Source of the DNA: Rhodovibrio salinarum DSM 9154
GTDB lineage: Bacteria > Pseudomonadota > Alphaproteobacteria > Kiloniellales > Rhodovibrionaceae
NCBI RefSeq assembly: GCF_000515255.1
Contig: NZ_KI911559.1
Coordinates: 1,463,548 to 1,527,547 of the forward strand
Direction of reading: 5' to 3'
DNA: 64,000 bases
The position numbers and the translations under genes were made by a program. Every line of letters starts with the position of its first letter. The first letter of the stretch is position 1. Positions 26,940-37,035 of this stretch are shown in pieces. The notes below the pieces were generated by a model. That model worked only from the letters and a program-made list of their open reading frames with translations, made no database searches and was not told the origin of the DNA.

Positions 26940-28420
26940 ACGCCCGCAGAAGCATTGTGACGACGGCTCGACATGCGGGGCTCTGGCTCGCTGTGGCGGC
27001 GCTGACGGTGCAGGCGGCTCTGGGTGTGCCGACGGCCACCGCTGAAACCAGCCAGCCAGACCGCCAGTCCGAGGACGGTAACAAGTTCAACCGTGGTCAG
27101 ACCGCGGTCACCGGAGCTGACGGGTTGGTCTCGATCAAAGAGCGCGAGGCCTTTCCCCTCGAGCAATACAAGGTGCACGACGACGACGCGAGCTACTTCG
27201 ACGTCGAACAGCGCCGCCAGTTCATCCAGAGCCATGGTACGCCGGCCATGCTGGCGCAGGCCGAACAGCTGTCGCTATCGCAGTCCTGCGCCGATGCGAT
27301 GAACATGCCGGTGATGTCGCATAAGATTCAGCTGCCGGGCTTCTATCCGCAACCCAAACGGTGGCGGCAGGCCGCGCAGCCGTTCTTCGCGTTCGAGGAT
27401 GCGGTGACGCGCCTGGCCGGGCGGTGGGTCGTCACCGGCAACCCGGAGCCGGCCAGGTGCCTGACCCGGATGCTGGCAAAGTGGGCGCGGGAAGGTGGTT
27501 TCATGACCTTCTCCTTCGCCCAGGCGACGCCGCAGGCGTGGTTCGCCATCGAATCCTCGCTGTTCGCCGCGGGTCTCGCCTATTCGACGGTCAGCGAATT
27601 CGCCGCGCGGGAAATGCCGGAGAAGGCGCAGAAGGTCGAAGACTGGCTGAACGCCGTCTCGCGCGAGCATATCTCCAAAAAGTCGGACGGGCCGTCCTGC
27701 TGCAACAACCACTTCTATCGCCGAGGTTTGCACGCTGCCATCAACGGCGTGGTGTCGGACGATGACGAGTTGTTTCGCTACGGGGTCGCCGCACTTTACT
27801 CGGCCCTGCACGAGGCGAACCCTGATGGCAGCCTGCCGCGCGAGCTTACCCGCGGTACGCGTGCGGTCCACTACCAGAACTACGCCAACATCTATCTCAG
27901 CCTGATCGCCCAGATCGTCCAGCGGCAGGGGTATGACATCTACGACGTCGAGGTGAAGGACCGCACGTTGAAGACCTTGGCGAACTGGGCCGTCGACGTG
28001 GTCCGCCATCCCGCCAAGATCGATCCATACGTCACCGATTCCCAGAACCGCTGGTTCATGGACGATCCGCAGTATTTTGCCTGGATGGAAACCTACATTC
28101 GCGACTTTCCGAACGAGGGCATGCAGAAGCTGCTGACCCCGCGCCGTCCGACCTACAACCGGTCAGCCGGTGGCTTCATGACCCTGTATTTCCGCAAGCC
28201 GGATCCCAGCAACGAAGCAACCTCGCAGACCTTGGTGCAGGTCGGGAATGCCTTCGTCAGCGAGACGGAGAGCTGCGCGAAAGATCCGCGTTGGCACCAG
28301 AAGCGTGACATCGAGTGGCGGCGGCAGTGCGAGCGCACGCTGCGTGAGGAGCCGCCGCGTAAGCATTCCACCGGGGCCGACATCTATAGCGATCAGTTGT
28401 CGGAACAACCGGACCAGTAA
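26936..28420 (+). CDS. AlgL-like alginate-lyase-family protein (copy 1)
   Basis: This 494-residue exported protein belongs to the alginate-lyase (AlgL/PL5-like) alpha/alpha-toroid family. After a signal peptide (to about residue 36) there are helical repeats with the active-site type blocks CCNNHFYRRG (257-259 Asn-Asn-His) and DGSLPRELTRG...YQNYA (Arg309, Tyr313), where AlgL keeps its catalytic Asn/His/Arg/Tyr. In alginate systems the lyase degrades polymer that strays into the periplasm and is needed for safe export. The N-terminal 100 residues are extra. A near-identical-length paralogue is at 37440. Whether the substrate is alginate or glucuronan is not readable. Confidence 0.82.
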   Translation: MNARRSIVTTARHAGLWLAVAALTVQAALGVPTATAETSQPDRQSEDGNKFNRGQTAVTGADGLVSIKEREAFPLEQYKVHDDDASYFDVEQRRQFIQSHGTPAMLAQAEQLSLSQSCADAMNMPVMSHKIQLPGFYPQPKRWRQAAQPFFAFEDAVTRLAGRWVVTGNPEPARCLTRMLAKWAREGGFMTFSFAQATPQAWFAIESSLFAAGLAYSTVSEFAAREMPEKAQKVEDWLNAVSREHISKKSDGPSCCNNHFYRRGLHAAINGVVSDDDELFRYGVAALYSALHEANPDGSLPRELTRGTRAVHYQNYANIYLSLIAQIVQRQGYDIYDVEVKDRTLKTLANWAVDVVRHPAKIDPYVTDSQNRWFMDDPQYFAWMETYIRDFPNEGMQKLLTPRRPTYNRSAGGFMTLYFRKPDPSNEATSQTLVQVGNAFVSETESCAKDPRWHQKRDIEWRRQCERTLREEPPRKHSTGADIYSDQLSEQPDQ

Positions 28421-28531
28421 ACCAGTCGGTACGGACAAGACCAGCGCCGCGCGCCCAGCCAACGCGTCCAAGGAATGTGCAGGCACAGCCGCCGCCGGCG
28501 CTTACGCGACTTGCCGGGAGGAGCTTTTTCG

Positions 28532-31500
28532 ATGACCCACGCCAATACGGCGCGATCTGTCAGTGCGCTTGTCGCCATCGCGGTGGTGAGCGGGAGCCTT
28601 GCGGCCTGTACGACGTCCGGCGGTCGTGTGCAGGGCTACTACGAGCTGCCCCGGGCGACGGAAGGCCGGATGGAAGCGGCTCAGCTCGCCATGGATCGCG
28701 GTAACTACGAGCAGGGGCTGCCGGTGTTCCGCGACCTCGCCAGCGAAGGGTGGCCACACGCGCAGTACGAACTGGGCAAGGCCTACCTGAAGGGCCATGG
28801 CGTGACGCAGGACAAGGAGAAGGCGGCTGACTACTTCAAGAAGGCGATCGCGGTGAACTCCAAGCGCCGCGATCAGGCCTCCTTCTATCTGGGCCGGATG
28901 TACATGAACGGCGAAGCGGTGCCGCAGGATTATGCCCGCGCCCGCGAGCTGTTTGAGCGCGCCCTCAAGGGCAGCCGCTACACCGGCCCTTACGACAAGG
29001 CCGGCTGGCCGCTTGGCGAGATGTACGAGAAGGGGCTGGGTGTCGAGCAGGATTACGAAAAGGCCGTCGAACTCTACAAACAAGCCTCCACCCACAATGG
29101 CGGCGACGCCGACGCCTACATGCGCCTGGCACAGATGTACCGCGAAGGTAAGGGTGTCCCGGTCGATCACGCCCAGGCCCTGGAATACATCCAGGCGGCG
29201 ATGCAGACCCTTCGAGAGAAGTCCCGCGAAGGCAAGCTCTACGCCACCGCCGAGCTGTGGCGGCGCTACCGCGACGGCGAGATGGTGCCGCAGAACTCCG
29301 ACAAAGCGCTGTCGTGGCTACGCAAGGCTGCCGAAGGTGGCCATACCCATGCGCAGACCGCGTACGGCTGGCGCTTGGTCGCCGGCGAGGGCGTCGACAA
29401 GAACCCGGAGCGGGGGTTCGAGATGCTTCGGGATTCGGCGAACGAAGGCCACGGCTATGCCATGCAATTACTTGGCCGGGCGTACGCCGATGGGGTCGGC
29501 GTCGAACGCGATCCGCAAGCCGCGCTCGATTGGTACCGCACGGCCGCCGATCACGGACAGCTTGGGGCCATGGCTTGGCTCGGCCGCGCCTATCAGGATG
29601 GCACCGGCGTTGAGCCGGATGGTGCGAAGGCCGCCAAATGGCTGCGCAAGGCGGTCGATAAGGGCCACAAGTCCGCCCGCATCGATCTTGCCGAGCTTTA
29701 CCTGACCGGGCGCGGCGGCGTTCAGGCGCATCCAGAGAAGGCGGTGGCCCTGCTGCAGGAAGCGGCCGATCAAGGCGAGGTCCGGGCGCTCGCGAAACTG
29801 GGCGAGGCGTACTATCAGGGACTCGGCGTTCGGCAGGATGTGCGCAAGGCGTTCGGCCTGCTGCAGCGCGCGGCTGACCAGGGCTACGTCAACGCATACG
29901 ACGATATCGCCGAGATCTTCCTGGAGGGCAAGGGCGGCTTCCAGAAAGACCCGCAGCGCGCGCTCAGCTGGCTGCGTCGTGCTGCGCAGGAGGGCAACCC
30001 CAGTGCGCTCACCACGCTTGCCGAACTGCGCCTGGAAGGTCGTGGGTCGGTGGCGCAGAACCAGTCGGTCGGGCTGCAGCTGCTGCGCGAAGCGGTGAAC
30101 AAGGGCGACACCTACGCCATGGTGGTCATGGGCGATGTCTACGCCGAAGGCCAGGGGGTGGAGCCCGACCTGCAGAAGGCGGCCGATTGGTACGGTCGCG
30201 CAGCCGACCAGGGCCACACCACGGGGCTGGTCAAGCTTGGCAAGCTGTATCTGGACGGGGACGGCGTCGAACAGGACGGCGAGCGTGCCAAGCAGCTACT
30301 GGAAAAGGCCGTCGCCCGCGGGGATATGAACGCCAAGGTCGCCCTTGGGGCTGCCTATCTGGAAGGGGCGCCGCTGGCGCATGAGCCGGAGCGCGGCATC
30401 GCCTTGATCGAGGAAGCGGCTGCCGCTGGCGATGCTTATGCCATGACCGAGCTCGGGCGCGCTTACCTGAAAGGCAATGGCGTCCAGCCGGACCCGCAGA
30501 AGGCGCAGCGCTGGCTCACCAAGGCCGCCGATCAGGGGCAGACCGGTGCGCGGGTTACGCTCGGCCGTGCCTACCTGGATGGCGAGGGCGGCTTCCCGCG
30601 TCGTCCCGAGAAGGGGCTCTCGCTGCTTGGCAAGGCGCGGGAAGCGGGCAACCCCTATGCCACCACCGCGATCGCCAAGGCCTATCTGCACGGCAACGGT
30701 GTCCAGCGAAACACCGACCGGGCGCTGTCCCTGCTGCATGACAGTGCGCAGTCGGGCCACGCCTATGCGATGTCGATCCTGGGGGACGCCTATGCCAACG
30801 GCACCGGCGTGGCGCAGGACGGCGACAAGGCACTCGAATGGCACGAGCGCGCGGCCGAGAAGGGGCAGCTCGGCTCGATGCTCTCGGTCGGCCGGATGTA
30901 CCTGGATGGCAAGGGCGTGCCCCAGAACGGCGAGAAGGCCAAGCGTTGGCTGGAGAAGGCGATCTCGCGCGGCCATGCGGGTGCGATGAGAGAGCTTGGC
31001 GGCGCCTATCTGGCTGGCAAGGCGCTGCCGCAACAGCCCGCGCGTGGGGTGGATCTGCTCCAGAAGGCCGCGCAGAAGGGGCACCGGTACGCCATGCTGG
31101 AATTGGGCCGCGCTTACCTGGACGGTCGCGGCGTGCAGCACAACGCGCAGGCGGCGGAGCGCTGGTTGAACCGGGCCGCCAACCGCGGCCTCGATGGTGC
31201 GATGGTCGAACTGGGCCGCGCCAAGCTGCTGGGCGAAGGCCTGCCGCAGGATCAGGACGCAGGGATCGCCTGGCTGAAGAAGGCGGCAGATCGTGGCCAC
31301 ACCTTCGCGCGGACGGCGCTCGCCAACGCCTATCTCGATGGCTACGGCGTCGAGCAGGATGTGCCCAAGGCGATCGAACTTCTGGAAAAGAGCGTCGAAG
31401 ATGGCCACGCCTACGCCATGGCCACGCTCGGCCGCGCCCTGGTGAAGGGCGAGGTTACCGACCGTAACGTCGAGCGCGGCGCCGACCTGCTGCTTCGGGC

Positions 31501-31729
31501 GGCCCGCAAGGGGCACCAGGGCGCCTTCGTTTCGCTCGCCCGCGCCTACCTGAACATCCAGGGGGCGCAGGCGCAGAAACGCCAGGTGATCCTCTGGGTC
31601 GATCGGGTGCTTAACGCCCAGACCCAGACGTCCGTCGAGGCGCTGGGCCAGGCCGTTGCGAGAGCGATCGAGCAGCAAGGCCTTGGCAACAGCAGCGGCG
31701 AGGATGGGCCAGGCAATGACGTCAGCTAG
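28532..31729 (+). CDS. Giant Sel1-repeat lipoprotein, AlgK-like
   Basis: This 1065-residue lipoprotein has signal and lipobox LAAC, then about 26 Sel1 repeats of 36 residues (LGRAYLKGNGV type) and a short C-terminal tail. In alginate systems AlgK is an outer-membrane Sel1/TPR lipoprotein of about 450-475 residues that scaffolds the export complex, so this one has roughly twice the repeats. From repeat 12 to 25 the repeats show a three-unit super-period (see findings). GGGAGGAG upstream fixes ATG 28532. Likely anchored at the outer membrane, facing the periplasm and organising the export machine, but the outer-membrane porin (AlgE) itself is not in the window. Confidence 0.82.
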   Translation: MTHANTARSVSALVAIAVVSGSLAACTTSGGRVQGYYELPRATEGRMEAAQLAMDRGNYEQGLPVFRDLASEGWPHAQYELGKAYLKGHGVTQDKEKAADYFKKAIAVNSKRRDQASFYLGRMYMNGEAVPQDYARARELFERALKGSRYTGPYDKAGWPLGEMYEKGLGVEQDYEKAVELYKQASTHNGGDADAYMRLAQMYREGKGVPVDHAQALEYIQAAMQTLREKSREGKLYATAELWRRYRDGEMVPQNSDKALSWLRKAAEGGHTHAQTAYGWRLVAGEGVDKNPERGFEMLRDSANEGHGYAMQLLGRAYADGVGVERDPQAALDWYRTAADHGQLGAMAWLGRAYQDGTGVEPDGAKAAKWLRKAVDKGHKSARIDLAELYLTGRGGVQAHPEKAVALLQEAADQGEVRALAKLGEAYYQGLGVRQDVRKAFGLLQRAADQGYVNAYDDIAEIFLEGKGGFQKDPQRALSWLRRAAQEGNPSALTTLAELRLEGRGSVAQNQSVGLQLLREAVNKGDTYAMVVMGDVYAEGQGVEPDLQKAADWYGRAADQGHTTGLVKLGKLYLDGDGVEQDGERAKQLLEKAVARGDMNAKVALGAAYLEGAPLAHEPERGIALIEEAAAAGDAYAMTELGRAYLKGNGVQPDPQKAQRWLTKAADQGQTGARVTLGRAYLDGEGGFPRRPEKGLSLLGKAREAGNPYATTAIAKAYLHGNGVQRNTDRALSLLHDSAQSGHAYAMSILGDAYANGTGVAQDGDKALEWHERAAEKGQLGSMLSVGRMYLDGKGVPQNGEKAKRWLEKAISRGHAGAMRELGGAYLAGKALPQQPARGVDLLQKAAQKGHRYAMLELGRAYLDGRGVQHNAQAAERWLNRAANRGLDGAMVELGRAKLLGEGLPQDQDAGIAWLKKAADRGHTFARTALANAYLDGYGVEQDVPKAIELLEKSVEDGHAYAMATLGRALVKGEVTDRNVERGADLLLRAARKGHQGAFVSLARAYLNIQGAQAQKRQVILWVDRVLNAQTQTSVEALGQAVARAIEQQGLGNSSGEDGPGNDVS

Positions 31730-31930
31730 CCGCTAGTTCTGCCGCCGGCCGCGTCCCAATCGGCGCGACCGGCCCCACCCATCTCTGAAAGACAACCGTG
31801 TCGTCCGGTGTGCCTGGCCGCACATCGCGCACGTGGCCTCGGTCCCGCAGCGCCACGACGGGGGCGGTGTTTCCCGTCCATGGGCGATCAAGGGGCCGTG
31901 GTGGCACGCTCATCAACTGGAGAGCAAACC

Positions 31931-34417
31931 ATGGCTGATCCAGCCTTCATCCGCGAATTCTCCGAACTCCGCGCCGGCGACGTCAGCCAGGTGGGCGGCA
32001 AGAACGCCTCCCTCGGCGAGATGATGGCCAACACCCGCAGCGCGGGCATCGCGGTGCCCGATGGCTTCGCCACGACCGCGGCCGCCTACTGGGCATTCCT
32101 GGACGCGACCGGTTTGCGCGCGGAGATCGAGGAAGCGATGGCCGAACTGCAGGACGATCTGGGCAATCTGCCCGAGATCGGCCGGCGCGTGCGGAGCATG
32201 ATCGAGGAAACCGACCTGCCGGCGGCGATGTATGACGGCATCGCTGCGCACTATGGCGCGATGTGTCGGGAGGCCGGCTTGACAGCGGTCGAGGTCGCGG
32301 TGCGCTCCAGCGCCACCGCAGAGGACCTCCCGGACGCGAGCTTCGCGGGACAGCAGGAGAGTTTCCTGAACGTCCACGGGCTGGATGCTGTCGTGCACGC
32401 GACGAAGAAGTGCCTGGCTTCGCTCTACAATGACCGGGCGATCGCCTACCGGATCGAGCGCGGCTTCGATCACGACAAGGTCGCGCTGTCCGTGGGCATC
32501 CAGCGCATGGTGCGTGCCGACTGTGGGGCAGCCGGCGTGATGTTTTCGATCGAGACGGAGACCGGCTTTCCCAATGGGGTCTTGGTCACGGGGGCCTGGG
32601 GACTTGGCGAAACGGTCGTCCAGGGCATGGTCGACCCCGATGAATGGCTGCTGTTCAAGCCCCACCTGGAGGACACGGGTAAACGCCCGGTGCTGTCCCA
32701 AACGCTGGGCAGCAAGCAGGAAAAGATGGTCTACGCCGGCGGTAGCACGGAGGTCGTGGCGACCAGTGAGGACGAGCGCCGCAGCTTGGTTCTGAGCACG
32801 GACGAGGTGCTTCAGCTCGGTCGTTGGGCCAAACGCCTGGAAGAGCACTACGGCCGCCCGATGGATATCGAGTGGGCCAAGGATGGCGTTACCGGCGAAC
32901 TGTTCGTCGTTCAGGCCCGCCCCGAAACCGTCCAGTCGCAGCGCAACGACGGCAAGCTCAAGAGTTATTGCATCAACAGCGCCGGCGCGACGTTGACGCG
33001 CGGCTATGCAATCGGCGACGCGGTGGCCGCTGCGCCGGTTTGCCGGCTGGACTCGCCGGACGAGGCGGACCGCTTCGTCGACGGTTCCGTTCTGGTGACC
33101 GGCATGACCGACCCGGACTGGGTCCCCGTGATGCGCCGCGCCGCGGCGGTGGTGACTGAGCAGGGCGGGCGCACCTCGCACGCCGCGATCGTCAGCCGCG
33201 AGTTGGAGCTGCCGGCGATCACCGGCACCGGCAACGCCCGCGCGATGCTGGCGGACGGTCAGGAGGTCACGGTGTCCTGCGCGGAAGGCGGCGAGGGCTT
33301 CGTCTACGACGGCATCGCCGACTACACGGTTGAGGACATCGATCTGGATCAGGTGCCGCAGACCGACACCGCCGTCATGCTGAACGTCGGCAACCCCTTG
33401 TCCGCGCTGCGCTGGTGGCGCTTGCCGAGCGACGGTGTGGGGCTGGCGCGCCTGGAGTTTATCGTGTCCAATCTGATCAAGTGCCATCCGATGGCGCTGA
33501 TCGATTACGATCGGATCGAGGATGCCGAGGTGCGCGCCCAGATCGATGCGGTCACGCGCGGCTACGACGACAAGGCGCAGTACTTCGTCGACACGCTGGC
33601 GCGCGCCGTCGCCCATATTGCGGCGGTGGCGTATCCGAAGCCGGTGATCGTCCGGATGTCGGACTTCAAGACCAATGAGTACGCAGACCTGATCGGCGGC
33701 AAGCTGTACGAGCCGGACGAGGAAAACCCGATGCTCGGCTGGCGCGGCGCCAGCCGGTACTACCACGACCAATACCAGCCCGGCTTTGAGCTGGAGTGCG
33801 AGGCCTTGCGCGTCGCGCGCGACGTGATCGGCATGTCGAACATCAAGGCGATGGTGCCGTTCTGCCGGACCCCCGATGAGGCTGACCGGGTCATCGCGAC
33901 GATGGCCAACGCGGGTCTCCGGCGCGGTGAGAACGGGCTGGAGATCTATGCGATGTGCGAGGTGCCGGCCAACGTCGTGTTGGCCGAGGCGTTTGCCGAG
34001 CGGTTCGACGGCTTCTCCATCGGCTCGAACGATCTGACCCAGTTGATCCTTGGGATCGACCGGGACTCCAGCCGTCTGTCCAACCTGTTCGATGAACGCG
34101 ACGATGCCGTGCTGTCGACCATCGCCGATGTAGTCCAGCGCGCGCAGGCGAAGGGCTGCAAGGTTGGCCTGTGCGGGCAGGGGCCGAGCGACCGGGTGGA
34201 GTTCGCCCGCGACCTCGTCTCCACGGGTATCGATTCGATGTCGGTCACTCCGGACAGTTTTGTGAAGGTCAAGAACCGCGTCGCCGCGCTGGAGCAGAAC
34301 TGGGAGTCGGACGCGGTCGCTGACGCGGCCGCCAAGCGCAAGAGGAAGACGAACGGGGCGGCCGGTCACCCGGAATTTCACGGAATAACGGCCGCCGTCG
34401 GCAGTCCCAAGACGTAG
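31931..34417 (+). CDS. ppsA: Phosphoenolpyruvate synthase
   Basis: This 828-residue cytoplasmic enzyme converts pyruvate, ATP and water to phosphoenolpyruvate, AMP and phosphate at the entry of gluconeogenesis. The N-terminal ATP-grasp domain shows GGKNASLGEM, VRSSATAEDLPDASFAGQQE and MDIEWAKDG. The mobile phosphohistidine domain carries GGRTSHAAIVSRELELPAI, with the catalytic His, and the PEP-utilising barrel ends with FSIGSNDLTQLILGIDRD and LCGQGPSD. ATG 31931 is used. Placed between the Sel1 gene and algC, it fits channelling of carbon into the polysaccharide. The C-terminus is extended by a short basic tail. Confidence 0.93.
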   Translation: MADPAFIREFSELRAGDVSQVGGKNASLGEMMANTRSAGIAVPDGFATTAAAYWAFLDATGLRAEIEEAMAELQDDLGNLPEIGRRVRSMIEETDLPAAMYDGIAAHYGAMCREAGLTAVEVAVRSSATAEDLPDASFAGQQESFLNVHGLDAVVHATKKCLASLYNDRAIAYRIERGFDHDKVALSVGIQRMVRADCGAAGVMFSIETETGFPNGVLVTGAWGLGETVVQGMVDPDEWLLFKPHLEDTGKRPVLSQTLGSKQEKMVYAGGSTEVVATSEDERRSLVLSTDEVLQLGRWAKRLEEHYGRPMDIEWAKDGVTGELFVVQARPETVQSQRNDGKLKSYCINSAGATLTRGYAIGDAVAAAPVCRLDSPDEADRFVDGSVLVTGMTDPDWVPVMRRAAAVVTEQGGRTSHAAIVSRELELPAITGTGNARAMLADGQEVTVSCAEGGEGFVYDGIADYTVEDIDLDQVPQTDTAVMLNVGNPLSALRWWRLPSDGVGLARLEFIVSNLIKCHPMALIDYDRIEDAEVRAQIDAVTRGYDDKAQYFVDTLARAVAHIAAVAYPKPVIVRMSDFKTNEYADLIGGKLYEPDEENPMLGWRGASRYYHDQYQPGFELECEALRVARDVIGMSNIKAMVPFCRTPDEADRVIATMANAGLRRGENGLEIYAMCEVPANVVLAEAFAERFDGFSIGSNDLTQLILGIDRDSSRLSNLFDERDDAVLSTIADVVQRAQAKGCKVGLCGQGPSDRVEFARDLVSTGIDSMSVTPDSFVKVKNRVAALEQNWESDAVADAAAKRKRKTNGAAGHPEFHGITAAVGSPKT

Positions 34418-34505
34418 CAGGCCGCGACCGCCGCAGTCGTCGGTCGAGACAGGCTGGCGACTGCGCGGCGGGCCGTCCCAAGCACCGACATGAGAGGATG
34501 CTGTT

Positions 34506-35933
34506 ATGGCTGAAGCGCGCACCCTGGATCCCAGTTTGCTGCGCGAATACGACGTGCGCGGAATCGTGGGCGAGACGCTGTTTGCCGACGACGCCTACGC
34601 GCTTGGCCGTGCCTTTGCACGGGTCGTCGCCGATCGGGGCGGTTCGCGGATCGCGGTCGGGTATGACGGCCGGATATCCTCCCCGGAACTGGCCGATGCG
34701 TTCGCCAGCGCCCTGGTCGACAGCGGAATGACCGTGTTGGAGGTCGGCCTGGGGCCCACGCCCTTGCTGTATTACGCGACCAAGGTCCGTGGCGCCGATG
34801 CCGGTGTCCAGATCACCGGGTCGCATAACCCGCCGGAATACAACGGCCTCAAGTTCATGCTGAACGGCGAGCCGTTCTTCGGGAAGGATATCGCCGAGTT
34901 GGGCGAGATTGCCGGGCGCGGTGATTTCGTCGATGGCACTGGCGCGCGCGAGTGGATCGCGGTGATGCCCGAGTATGTCGAGGCGCTGGCCCGCGAACTC
35001 GACCTGGCCAGCAACATCCGGGTTGCCTGGGATCCGGGCAACGGCGCTGCGGGCGCGGCGACGCAGATGTTGAAGAAGATCGCGCCCGGTCAGCACACCC
35101 TGATCAATGCCGAGGTTGATGGTCGCTTCCCGAACCACCACCCAGACCCGAGCAAGGTCGAGAACCTGGAGCAGTTGCAGCAGGCCGTGCGCCAAGGTCA
35201 GTGCGACCTGGGCGTGGCGTTCGACGGTGATGGCGACCGGATCGGCGTGGTCGACGAAGAGGGCGAAGTCCTCTGGCCCGACGAGCTGATGATCCTGTTC
35301 GCCCGGGATATGCCCGGGGTCGGCAACAAGGCGCCGATCGTCGCCGACGTGAAGGCGAGCAAGCTGCTGTTCGACAAGATCGCGGAAACCGGCGGCGAAC
35401 CGATCATGTGGAAGACCGGCCATTCCCTGATCAAGGCGAAGATGGCCGAAACCGGGGCGCAACTCGCCGGGGAGATGAGCGGTCACGTCTTCATTAATGA
35501 CCGCTGGTACGGCTTCGACGATGCGCTCTACGCTGCCTGTCGGCTGCTGCGCATCGTCGCCGCGCGCAATATTTCGCTGGCGGAATTTCGGCGCAATCTG
35601 CCGGAAATCTTCAACACGCCGGAAATCCGGTTCGAGTGTCCACCCGACCGCAAGTTCGAGGTGGCCGGCGAGATCGAGCAGCGGCTTGCCGACGATCCGG
35701 ACAGCGAGGTGATCACGGTCGATGGGGTGCGCGTGAACACCCCGCAGGGCTGGTGGCTGCTGCGTGCGTCCAACACCCAGGACATGCTGGTAGCCCGTTG
35801 CGAGGCGTACGACGCCGAAGGGCTTGAGCAACTCAAGGAGCAGCTGGCCGACCAACTGGCGCTCAGCAACCTGAAGATTCCGGCCGAAATCGAACCCGCC
35901 GCCCAGGCCCTGACGACCAGTCAAGGCACCTAG
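34506..35933 (+). CDS. algC: Phosphomannomutase/phosphoglucomutase
   Basis: This 475-residue alpha-D-phosphohexomutase interconverts hexose 6- and 1-phosphates. The catalytic serine loop is GVQITGSHNPPEYNGLK, the metal-binding loop FDGDGDRIG, the sugar-binding loop GEMSGHVFI and the phosphate-binding C-terminal domain RASNTQDMLVARCE. The family (AlgC/PgmG) acts on glucose and mannose. With galU and ugd here and no GDP-mannose genes, the glucose 6-phosphate to glucose 1-phosphate direction is the likely use. It lies 88 bases after ppsA. Confidence 0.92.
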   Translation: MAEARTLDPSLLREYDVRGIVGETLFADDAYALGRAFARVVADRGGSRIAVGYDGRISSPELADAFASALVDSGMTVLEVGLGPTPLLYYATKVRGADAGVQITGSHNPPEYNGLKFMLNGEPFFGKDIAELGEIAGRGDFVDGTGAREWIAVMPEYVEALARELDLASNIRVAWDPGNGAAGAATQMLKKIAPGQHTLINAEVDGRFPNHHPDPSKVENLEQLQQAVRQGQCDLGVAFDGDGDRIGVVDEEGEVLWPDELMILFARDMPGVGNKAPIVADVKASKLLFDKIAETGGEPIMWKTGHSLIKAKMAETGAQLAGEMSGHVFINDRWYGFDDALYAACRLLRIVAARNISLAEFRRNLPEIFNTPEIRFECPPDRKFEVAGEIEQRLADDPDSEVITVDGVRVNTPQGWWLLRASNTQDMLVARCEAYDAEGLEQLKEQLADQLALSNLKIPAEIEPAAQALTTSQGT

Positions 35934-36171
35934 GCGGGCCTCCTGCTGCGATCTGAACAGCGGGTGGCACCAGGGTTTGAACGCGTTCGCGTCCGGTCGC
36001 TGAAGGTGGCTTCAGCCTCAGCGATCGGGCGTTCGAATGGACAGAACTGGCCCAAGGCAGAACCGGTGTCTTGCGTTGCGGGGCCGCTTGCCCTTTCGCC
36101 TGGGCGTTTGGGGCGCTAGCGTGCGGGCCGTCTCCTGCACTGCCTTGCCCTGGATGGCCCAGCCCGACGCC

Positions 36172-36663
36172 ATGGTCGATATCAGACTGTTCGAAGACGC
36201 CGATTGGCCCGAGGTTTGGCGGATCGTCGCACCGGTGTTTCGGGCGGGTCGGACCTATGCAGTCGCCACCGATATCAGCGCCCAGGCAGCGCGTGCGATG
36301 TGGGTCGACACCCCGACCGCGACCTACGTCGTGCGGGACGGTGAGGGGCAACTCGTCGGCACCTATTTCCTGCAAGCGAACAAGCCCGGGCCCGGGGATC
36401 ATGTCGCGAACTGCGGCTATATCGTCGATCCCGAAGCGCGCGGGCAGGGCGTGGCCACGGCGATGTGCCGGCATTCCCAAGAGCGGGCCGTGGCGCTCGG
36501 CTTCCGGGCGATGCAGTACAACCTCGTCGTGGCGACGAACGAGCAGGCCGTGGCGCTTTGGCAGCGCGAGGGCTTTGCGATCGTCGGTACGCTGCCGGGG
36601 GCCTTCTGCGATCCCGATTATGGCGATGTCGACGCCTACGTCATGTTCAAGACGCTTGTCTAA
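36172..36663 (+). CDS. GNAT-family N-acetyltransferase
   Basis: This 163-residue protein has the GNAT fold. It reads through VYD-type beta strands (TATYVVRDGEGQLVGTYFL) to the acetyl-CoA P-loop motif VDPEARGQGVATAMCRHSQE and the Asn/Trp region NEQAVALWQREGFAIVGTLP, ending with VDAYVMFKTLV. Substrate unknown. ATG 36172 has no clear ribosome site; ATG 36154 is an alternative. It is probably transcribed on its own or as the end of the algC transcript (240-base gap). Confidence 0.75.
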   Translation: MVDIRLFEDADWPEVWRIVAPVFRAGRTYAVATDISAQAARAMWVDTPTATYVVRDGEGQLVGTYFLQANKPGPGDHVANCGYIVDPEARGQGVATAMCRHSQERAVALGFRAMQYNLVVATNEQAVALWQREGFAIVGTLPGAFCDPDYGDVDAYVMFKTLV

Positions 36664-36987
36664 GCGCGTTGGGTCGGTCGGCAGCGCGCACCGAAACGCG
36701 GAGGCTAGACGTCATCGCGTTCGCGGTGAACATGGGTGGCGGTGGGATCCCTGCTGAATCGCGGGCGCACACCACGCTATAAGTTGGCTTTGACGGATGC
36801 CGGCGGTTCGTTGCATGACGAATGCCACCCGCTCCCGCGCGTATCATGCCTCTAAATGTGTCTCCGCCTCCTCCCGATGGAAGCAAAATGTGGAAGTAAT
36901 CGGGGAGGCGTGTTTCCGGTAATGCAGAACGCTGAAAGGTGCGCCGAGTTTTCTAGTAGAAATGTTGTTGTTTTACCAATCAAAAGC
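36664..36987. other. Non-coding gap before the stress-type promoter
   Basis: This stretch of a little over 300 bases has no supported gene. It becomes AT-richer toward 36950 and ends at the EcfG-type promoter at 36988. Confidence 0.55.
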
Positions 36988-37012
36988 GGAACATGCGCGG
37001 TGAACACGCGTT
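36988..37012 (+). promoter_or_regulatory. EcfG-type general stress promoter
   Basis: GGAAC at 36988-36992 and CGTT at 37009-37012 are separated by exactly 16 bases, the published alphaproteobacterial EcfG/RpoE2 consensus (GGAAC-N16/17-CGTT). The start codon of the small membrane protein lies 24 bases downstream with a ribosome site between. Confidence 0.6.
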
Positions 37013-37035
37013 CTCATACGCAAGAGAGGCGAGGC

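Noticed and set aside
31913-34522. 869-codon open frame opposite ppsA
   Set aside because: Shadow of ppsA; His/Arg/Asp-rich composition without domains.
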